Position numbers and translations under genes: made by a program. Shown one piece after another: positions 58,675 through 64,000 of a DNA stretch of 64,000 nucleotides. How positions within the stretch are numbered: the stretch's first letter is position 1; every line of letters begins with the position of its first letter. The DNA comes from Hyphococcus sp. (lineage in GTDB: Bacteria; Pseudomonadota; Alphaproteobacteria; Caulobacterales; Parvularculaceae). The notes under the pieces are model-generated. The model did not search any database. It had not been told where the DNA came from and saw nothing but the letters and a program-made list of their open reading frames with translations. Location: assembly GCA_028289605.1 (NCBI GenBank), contig JANQON010000003.1:310001-374000 (forward strand). Direction: 5' to 3'.

Positions 58675-60972
58675 CTATTCGGCGGCTTGCGTCGTTCCGA
58701 AAGCGGGCCCCGTTGGCGGTTCCGGCGCCGTCATCACAAAAGCTTCCTTGCGCATGAACTGCGGCAGGCGGACTTTCGCGTCTTTGCGGCGCGGGAATGT
58801 GGCGCAGGCGACGGTGCCTTTGCCGGGCTGGCTGGCGAGGGCGAGGATGCCCCCTTGCATTTCCATCAGCGATTTCGACAGGGCGAGACCAAGGCCCGCG
58901 CCCGCGCCGCCTTTCGCAAAGCTGTTGTCGGCAAGCGAAAACGGTTCGCCGAGCTTTTTCAAGGTCGCCCGGTCAATCCCGGCGCCGGAATCGGCGACGA
59001 TCACGGTAACGCCGTCAAGGTCGGCCTCGGCGGTGAGCGTGACTTCGCCGCCCTTCGGCGTGAACTTGATCGCATTGGAGAGCAGATTGAGCGCGACCTG
59101 TTTCATGGCGCGCGCATCGGCCCAGACCGGCGGCGCATGCCCGACCGACGCGGTCAGCGTGACGCCGGCGTCGCTCGCCCGTTTCGACACCAGCCTTACG
59201 GATTCGCCGAGCACCTTTTCGAGTCCAACGCTCTTCGGTTCGAGCGTCAGCCGGCCCGCTTCGATCTTCGACATGTCGAGAATGTCGTCAATGAGCTCCA
59301 GAAGATGCTTGCCGCTGGCGAGAATGTCGTTGACATATTCCTGGTACTTTTCATCGCCGAGCGGGCCGTAAAGCTCCGACTGCATCACTTCGGAAAACCC
59401 GTTGATAGCGTTCAGGGGCGTTCGAAGCTCGTGACTCATATTGGCGAGAAATTCGCTCTTCGATCGATTGGCTTCCTCGGCGCGATACTTCTCATACTGA
59501 TATTTCTGCATGGCTTCGGAAAGATCGCGGCGCGACGCCTCGAGATCTTCCACGGTGCGTTGCAATTCGCGTTCTTTCTTCTTGTGGGCGGTGGCGCGGC
59601 GTTTCAGGTCGGTGACGTCGCCGCCGATAGCCACCGTGCCGCCCTCGCCGGTGCGCCGGCGCGAGACGTGGGCCCAGCGCTGACCGGGCAGCGCGACTTC
59701 CGACGCGTCCGGGGCGTCGCCGGTGAGCGGTCCGAAATGCTCCACCAGAATGTCGCCGCCGGCGCCGGCGCAGGAGGCGAGGTCTTTCACCGACGCGCCG
59801 GCTTTGATGAATTTCGCCGGGATCTTGAACGTGGAGGCGAAGCGCTTGTTGCAGACCGCAAGACGCCCGCTGGCGTCCCACAGAGCGAAGGCTTCGGGGA
59901 TGGTCTCAATCGCGTCTTTCAGCCGGGTCTCCGCCAGCGCCGCGCCGGGCGCGAGACTGCGGGCGCCGGAAAGATCGAAGGCGACGCCGGACCGTTCAAA
60001 GCGCGTCGCGTCGGCTGCGGTCCGGACATAGGTTCGCGACCATGCGCCCGCGGGATTGCGAAACCGGACCAGGCCCTCCGCCACGCCGGAGGGCTCGCCG
60101 CACAGGACCGCCATCGCCGTGCGCAGGTCCTCCGGGTGAATGATCGCGGAGACCTCGCGCATGGTGAAGCGCCGGTCCCGGGATCCGAGGCCTAAGGGCT
60201 CCAGCAGCGTGCGGGAGAATACGACGCTGCGGTCCTTGCCGTTATAGAACCAGGGCGAACAGCGCCCGCCGGAGAGCGCCGCCTTGAAGTCGGTGAGGGT
60301 CGTCAGGGCGTGGGCGGCGCTGCCGGCCGCCCGGCTCTGGCGGATGAACGCCGCCATGAGCGAAATCACGACGACGCTCAACGCGGCGATCATGACGGCG
60401 AAGGCGACCCAGGCGCGAGGCCGGTCGTATATGTCCCGGGCCGGCGCTGCGGCGAGAATCGCCTCGCCGTTGTCGAGCGGGCGCCAGGTCGCGGCGGTCT
60501 TGCCGCTTTTCAGATCGAGAACGGCGGCGCCGCGCGTGTTCAGCGACAACCCGTGCAGGGATTCCGCAGGGATCTGGACAATATCCGTGCGCCCGGCGGT
60601 GGTGAGAATGTCGCCGTTGGGCGAGAGGTGATAAAGCGCCCCATAGCCGCCGGGCAGCACGGAGTTGAGAACATCCCGAGCCGGCGCGCCTGTCATGATG
60701 GCGATATTCATGGCGTCGGCGCCGTCGCTTGCCGCCTTTTCCAGGCGCAGCTCGGTTTCCGCTTCGCGCAGGGCCGTCTTGTCGCTCATTTCGAAGACGA
60801 GAAGGACTGCCAGAATGGCGATGAAAGCCCCGGTCAGCAGCGACAGTCGGCGCGGCGACAGCGCATCGATGCGGGCCGCCAGATCCAGGCCGGGATTGTC
60901 ACGCGGATCTTTCGTCATGCCAGTAGCGTCGCCAATCCCCGTGATACTGTCTTGGTTTGTTAAAACTCTCAC
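58675..60972 (-). CDS. PAS-domain sensor histidine kinase (PleC/DivJ-like)
   Basis: 765 aa from GTG at 60972; an ATG at 60918 would give 747 aa. Two membrane helices (near residues 43-60 and 190-212) flank a periplasmic sensor of about 125 residues. PAS-like regions follow (residues 235-340 and 355-460, with AFALWDASGRLAVCNKRFAS). A short coiled coil leads to the phosphoacceptor H514 in ANMSHELRTPLNAINGFSEV. The ATPase domain has NLLSNAIKFTPKGG, VADSGAGI and GAGLGLAL. The sequence around the H box resembles the Caulobacter cell-cycle kinases PleC and DivJ, but orthology is not shown. No regulator gene is adjacent. Confidence 0.9.
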   Translation of the reverse strand: MRVLTNQDSITGIGDATGMTKDPRDNPGLDLAARIDALSPRRLSLLTGAFIAILAVLLVFEMSDKTALREAETELRLEKAASDGADAMNIAIMTGAPARDVLNSVLPGGYGALYHLSPNGDILTTAGRTDIVQIPAESLHGLSLNTRGAAVLDLKSGKTAATWRPLDNGEAILAAAPARDIYDRPRAWVAFAVMIAALSVVVISLMAAFIRQSRAAGSAAHALTTLTDFKAALSGGRCSPWFYNGKDRSVVFSRTLLEPLGLGSRDRRFTMREVSAIIHPEDLRTAMAVLCGEPSGVAEGLVRFRNPAGAWSRTYVRTAADATRFERSGVAFDLSGARSLAPGAALAETRLKDAIETIPEAFALWDASGRLAVCNKRFASTFKIPAKFIKAGASVKDLASCAGAGGDILVEHFGPLTGDAPDASEVALPGQRWAHVSRRRTGEGGTVAIGGDVTDLKRRATAHKKKERELQRTVEDLEASRRDLSEAMQKYQYEKYRAEEANRSKSEFLANMSHELRTPLNAINGFSEVMQSELYGPLGDEKYQEYVNDILASGKHLLELIDDILDMSKIEAGRLTLEPKSVGLEKVLGESVRLVSKRASDAGVTLTASVGHAPPVWADARAMKQVALNLLSNAIKFTPKGGEVTLTAEADLDGVTVIVADSGAGIDRATLKKLGEPFSLADNSFAKGGAGAGLGLALSKSLMEMQGGILALASQPGKGTVACATFPRRKDAKVRLPQFMRKEAFVMTAPEPPTGPAFGTTQAAE

Positions 60973-61026
60973 CGCCCGTCGGGCGCACCGGTCTTAGCAA
61001 ACGACCGCGTGACGCGCTACGCAGGC

Positions 61027-61043
61027 GTTTACGATTTGTAAAC
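61027..61043. promoter_or_regulatory. Palindromic site GTTTAC-N5-GTAAAC upstream of argF'
   Basis: A perfect 6-bp inverted repeat with a five-base centre in the 212-base gap between the divergent kinase and argF' genes. It could be an operator. No binding protein can be named. Confidence 0.4.
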
Positions 61044-61184
61044 TATTCCGGTTCGCGCGGCCCTGTCACCTCCGAATCACTAGAGCGGCGGAAATGCTGA
61101 TTCGGGCGGGACTTGGGTATCCTTCCAGAAAGACTTGGCTTTTTTGAGATTGGCGCCCGCGCTTCGGCCCGCTAACGAAAGGGA

Positions 61185-62195
61185 ATGAGACATTTTCTGA
61201 ATACCGCCGACTGGTCCCGCCCCGAACTGCAGGCGATGATCGACGATGCGCGCGCCATGAAAGCCGCGCCCGTCAGCGACGCCCTCAAGGACAAGACCAT
61301 CGCGCTGCTGTTCCTCAACAACAGCCTGCGCACCCGAACCTCGTTCGATATCGGCGCCCGCCAGCTCGGCGCCCATGCGGTCGTCCTGTCGCCGTCCGGC
61401 GGCATGTGGCCGATCGAATTCGAGGACGGCGTCGTTATGGACGGCGAGGCCGAAGAGCACGTGAAGGAAGCGGCCAAAGTGCTGTCGCGCTACGCCGACC
61501 TCATCGGCGTGCGCGCCTTTCCCAAATTCAGCGACTGGGCGGAGGATAGAAAGGACAAAGTGCTCAACGCGTTCTCCAAATACGCCGACGTGCCGGTGAT
61601 CAATATGGAGACGATCACTCATCCCTGCCAGGAGATGGCGCTTGTCATGGCGCTGCAGGAGCGGCTGGAGCTCGACGGTCTCGGCGCCCTCGACGGCAAG
61701 AAGTTTCTGCTGACCTGGACCTATCACCCGAAGCCCCTGAACACCGCCGTCGCCAATTCCGCCCTGATGATCGCGGCGAAGTTCGGGATGGCGCCGACCC
61801 TGCTCTGTCCGACTGAGGATTATGTGCTCGACGAGCGGTATATCGAACAGGCGACGAAGGACGCCGGCGCCCACGGCCAGGCGCTGACCATCAGCCACGA
61901 CATCGACGAGGCCTATGACGGCGCCGACGTCGTCTACGCGAAAAGCTGGGGCGCCTTGCCGTTCTTTGGAAACTGGGCGCCGGAACAAGCGATCCGCGAC
62001 CGGTTCAAGCATTTCATCGTCGACGAAGACAAAATGCGTAAAACCGACAATGCGCTTGTCTCACACTGCCTGCCCATGCGGCGCAATGTGAAGATGACCG
62101 ACGCCGTTTTCGACGGACCGACCTGCATCGCCTACGAAGAAGCGGAAAACCGCCTGCATGTGCAAAAGGCGATTATGAAGGCGTTGTTGGGGTGA
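61185..62195 (+). CDS. argF': N-acetylornithine carbamoyltransferase
   Basis: 336 aa. The carbamoyl phosphate motif is NNSLRTRTSF rather than the STRTR of ordinary OTCase. The protein follows the Xanthomonas AOTCase along its length (HAVVLSPSGGMWPIEFEDGV; RAFPKFSDW; VINMETITHPCQEMA; KSWGALPFFGNW; HCLPMRRNVK). It carbamoylates N-acetylornithine to N-acetylcitrulline in arginine synthesis. Lys and Glu residues that distinguish AOTCase from SOTCase were not checked one by one. The NAGS/K-type gene at 63336 acts earlier in the same pathway. Confidence 0.95.
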   Translation: MRHFLNTADWSRPELQAMIDDARAMKAAPVSDALKDKTIALLFLNNSLRTRTSFDIGARQLGAHAVVLSPSGGMWPIEFEDGVVMDGEAEEHVKEAAKVLSRYADLIGVRAFPKFSDWAEDRKDKVLNAFSKYADVPVINMETITHPCQEMALVMALQERLELDGLGALDGKKFLLTWTYHPKPLNTAVANSALMIAAKFGMAPTLLCPTEDYVLDERYIEQATKDAGAHGQALTISHDIDEAYDGADVVYAKSWGALPFFGNWAPEQAIRDRFKHFIVDEDKMRKTDNALVSHCLPMRRNVKMTDAVFDGPTCIAYEEAENRLHVQKAIMKALLG

Positions 62196-62253
62196 GAAAC
62201 TCAGCCGCTTTTTATTTACTTATACTTAAAATCATGAACAATATTACAGGAGA

Positions 62254-62745
62254 ATGCTGATTTATGCTAAATTCTCGAAAGAACATCTCGGAGGAAGAGT
62301 AGTCCGGTACATGCTCTTCTCGAGTACAATATTGTTTTTGCTTGGCGTCACTCTGCCAACCCTGAAGACCACAAAGTTCTTATTTTTCACAGAGTATCAT
62401 TCGATACTGGGATTTTGCGTTGGCTCCATAATGTCGGGCGACCTCTTTCTCGGCGCGATTGTGGTGCTTTTCTCGATCGTGTTTCCCGCTTGGAAGCTTT
62501 TGACGCTTTTCCAGATCCATTTTGGGCGAAGATCAAACAATCGCTCCAAGGTTTTGCGCAGACTGGAGTTTCTTGGGAAGTGGTCAATGATGGATGTTTT
62601 GGCCATCGCTCTTGTGGTGTTTAGCATGAAGGCGAGCGGACTAGCCTCAGCAGTAACCTTGCCGGGAGCCTACTTATTTGCTGCGTCAGTTGTTCTGGCC
62701 ATGTTGGCTTCCGGCAGGGTCTCCAAAGAAGTTCATGGTCGTTAA
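62254..62745 (+). CDS. Paraquat-inducible protein A (PqiA)-like membrane protein
   Basis: 163 aa with four hydrophobic helices. The start is weakly defined (GGAGAATGCTG nearby). The family phrase FLGKWSMMDVLAIALVVFSM in the second half and FPAWKLLTLF in the first half match the PqiA membrane domain; only one PqiA repeat is present, compared with two in E. coli PqiA. PqiA works with PqiB/MCE proteins in lipid transport across the envelope, but no MCE gene is adjacent. Less GC-rich than its neighbours, which suggests later arrival. Confidence 0.88.
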   Translation: MLIYAKFSKEHLGGRVVRYMLFSSTILFLLGVTLPTLKTTKFLFFTEYHSILGFCVGSIMSGDLFLGAIVVLFSIVFPAWKLLTLFQIHFGRRSNNRSKVLRRLEFLGKWSMMDVLAIALVVFSMKASGLASAVTLPGAYLFAASVVLAMLASGRVSKEVHGR

Positions 62746-62775
62746 TTCCAGCGCAATTCGGCGAAGAAGTAGCCC

Positions 62776-62884
62776 CTTCATCCTGAGGAGCCCTTTCGCT
62801 TCGTCCTTCGTGACGCGCCTTCGGGTGATCGAATTCGATGACCCTCAGGATGAAGCGAAAGGGCGTCTCGAAGGACGAAGGGGC
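62776..62884. repeat. Family C palindromic repeat, copy left of the GIY-YIG gene
   Basis: CCCCTTCATCCTGAGGAGCC at the left, middle hairpin (CGAATTCG), then CCTCAGGATGAAGCG and the tail GCGTCTCGAAGGACGAAGGG. Confidence 0.88.
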
Positions 62885-62896
62885 GGGAGATGAGCG

Positions 62897-63232
62897 ATGA
62901 CGGAGACGCAAGATTGGGTCTACATGCTCCGTTGTTCAGACGGCTCTTACTATATCGGCAAGTATCAGGGCGACGATCTGGAAGTGCGAATCTGGGAACA
63001 CAATAACGCGCACTACCCCAATGCCTACACTTCTAAGCGTCTTCCCGTCGAATGCGTATGGTCAGAACTGTTTTCGCGATTTGATGACGCCGTTGCCTGC
63101 GAGCGCAAGCTGAAGGGGTGGAGCCGGGTCAAAAAGGAAGCGCTCATCAGAGGCGATTTGGATGCATTGAAAGTCTATGCCAAACGCGGCTTTCGTCCGT
63201 CGAAAGTGTCTGGTAAAGCCCCTTTATCCTGA
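62897..63232 (+). CDS. GIY-YIG nuclease-domain protein
   Basis: 111 aa. The single-domain GIY-YIG fold is clear: WVYMLRCSDGSYYIGKYQGD (GIY and YIG equivalents YML and YIG), the Arg in EVRIWEHNNA, AYTSKRLPVECVWSE and the catalytic-type Glu in DAVACERKLKGWSRVKKEAL. It is like the UPF0213-related small nucleases of unknown role. The gene is bracketed by two family C repeats in the same orientation (62776 and 63222), forming a 540-base cassette between argF' and the acetylglutamate kinase gene. This parallels the DUF559 cassette at 9765. Confidence 0.93.
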   Translation: MTETQDWVYMLRCSDGSYYIGKYQGDDLEVRIWEHNNAHYPNAYTSKRLPVECVWSELFSRFDDAVACERKLKGWSRVKKEALIRGDLDALKVYAKRGFRPSKVSGKAPLS

Positions 63233-63319
63233 GGAGGAAAAATCCTTCATGCCCTTCGTGACGGCGCTTTGCGCCTCCTCAGGATGAAGGATTTTTGCGT
63301 CTCGAAGGACGAAGGGGCG
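63222..63319. repeat. Family C palindromic repeat, copy right of the GIY-YIG gene
   Basis: CCCCTTTATCCTGAGGAGG at the left, then GGCGCTTTGCGCC, CCTCAGGATGAAGGA and the tail TGCGTCTCGAAGGACGAAGG. Its first bases overlap the end of the GIY-YIG gene. Confidence 0.88.
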
Positions 63320-63335
63320 GTTCGAAGCTCTGATT

Positions 63336-64000
63336 ATGACCACCAACTCCACCCGCGCGACCATCGTTCAGCTCCTGTCCAATATGTCGGACGGGAAGGA
63401 GATTCGGTCTTATCTCCAGCGTTTTTCGGAGGTCGATCAGTCACGCTTCGCGATCATCAAGATCGGCGGGGCGATCCTCGCCGAACAACTGGAGGAGACC
63501 GCCTCGGCGCTGGCGTTCCTGCACACCGTGGGCTTAACCCCGATCGTCCTCCATGGCGGCGGCCCGCAGCTCGACAGGGCGCTCAAAGACCGCAACATCA
63601 AATCGAACAAGATCGACGGCCTGCGCGTTACCGACGCGGCGATCCTCGACGCGGCCCGGGACGTCTTCATCGGCGAGAATATCAAACTGGTCGAAGCGAT
63701 CCGGGCGCAAGGAACGCAGGCCCACTCGCTGTCCACCGGCGCCATCGAGGCTGATTATCTCGACAAGGAAAAATTCGGGTTTGTGGGCGAGCCGACCAGC
63801 GTGCGCATGGGGCTAATCGATTCGATCGTGAAATCCGGGGCGATCCCGATCCTCACCTGCCTGGGGCTCGCGCCCGGCGGCCAGCTCGTCAACGTCAACG
63901 CCGACAGCGCCACCCGGGCGCTCGTCCATGCCCTGCAGCCCATGAAGATCATCTTTCTCGCCGGCGTCGGCGGCCTGCTCGACGGAAAAGGCGCGGTCAT
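63336..64000 (+). CDS. argB: Acetylglutamate kinase domain, probably bifunctional NAGS/K (3' end outside window)
   Basis: The first 221 codons are visible, from the ATG at 63336; the frame is open at the window end. The N-terminal extension (TIVQLLSNMSDGKEIRSYLQ RF) before the kinase core is typical of the Maricaulis/Xanthomonas bifunctional N-acetylglutamate synthase/kinase. Kinase motifs are IIKIGGAIL, VLHGGGPQLD and ILTCLGLAPGGQLVNVNAD. It phosphorylates N-acetylglutamate and, if bifunctional, also makes it. Whether the C-terminal acetyltransferase domain is present cannot be seen. It fits with argF' upstream. Confidence 0.92.
   Translation, partial: MTTNSTRATIVQLLSNMSDGKEIRSYLQRFSEVDQSRFAIIKIGGAILAEQLEETASALAFLHTVGLTPIVLHGGGPQLDRALKDRNIKSNKIDGLRVTDAAILDAARDVFIGENIKLVEAIRAQGTQAHSLSTGAIEADYLDKEKFGFVGEPTSVRMGLIDSIVKSGAIPILTCLGLAPGGQLVNVNADSATRALVHALQPMKIIFLAGVGGLLDGKGAV

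Noticed and set aside
58687-60195. 502-codon plus-strand frame opposite the sensor kinase
   Set aside because: The minus strand has all kinase motifs; the plus frame is a compositional artefact.

Overview
The window is high-GC chromosomal DNA from an alphaproteobacterium. The best guess is the Caulobacterales/Parvularculales neighbourhood (Parvularcula-, Hyphomonas- or Maricaulis-like). The grounds are a Rhodobacter-type gene transfer agent (GTA) cluster, an arginine pathway that uses N-acetylornithine carbamoyltransferase plus the start of a NAGS/K-type acetylglutamate kinase, a PleC/DivJ-like sensor kinase, and the order degP - response regulator - kinase - glnE. This placement is inference from gene content; no rRNA or other phylogenetic marker was compared.

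Layout. 1-9.4 kb: a partial gene, an HD-like protein, an HxlR regulator, a secreted small protein, a metallo-beta-lactamase-fold hydrolase, class II DAHP synthase, a sugar oxidoreductase/aminotransferase pair and NAD synthetase. 9.4-24.4 kb: a DUF559 nuclease cassette, GltX, an acyltransferase, a class A PBP, NhaA, an OxyR-like regulator lacking the peroxidatic cysteine, and a large secreted zinc protease. Then comes a less GC-rich islet (about 22.3-23.9 kb) with a coiled-coil protein, an unusual class II tRNA with anticodon UGC and its own promoter, a string of hairpins, an IS1595-type transposase remnant and two long palindromes. 24.9-39.85 kb: a complete-looking GTA structural cluster (gp1 to gp15). 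39.9-49.6 kb: a TPR/TonB-C protein, a DnaJ-like protein, an alpha/beta-hydrolase-OsmC fusion, a DegP protease, a two-component system and HU. 49.7-56.6 kb: glnE followed by a tightly packed FAD/FAD/GcvT-like operon. 56.6-58.7 kb: an EF-hand protein, an ECF sigma factor, a membrane anti-sigma-like protein and a CpxP/Spy-like periplasmic protein. 58.7-64 kb: a sensor kinase, argF', a PqiA-like protein, a GIY-YIG nuclease and a truncated acetylglutamate kinase gene.

Two genome-scale features stand out. First, at least five families of palindromic intergenic repeats (called A to F here) fill gaps between genes and interrupt the GTA cluster at seven places. Two small nuclease genes (DUF559 and GIY-YIG) are each bracketed by a repeat pair. 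Second, the GTA tail chaperone gp10 carries an in-phase lambda-type slippery heptamer, GGGAAAG. It joins gp10 by a -1 shift to a downstream TAC reading frame that has no usual start codon of its own before residue 18 of the shifted frame.

The most unusual element is the tRNA-like gene at 23196. It has a perfect 7-bp acceptor stem, a serine-type long variable arm and an alanine anticodon (UGC). Both partners of the conserved G18-psi55 contact are changed, and a good sigma70 promoter lies right in front of it.
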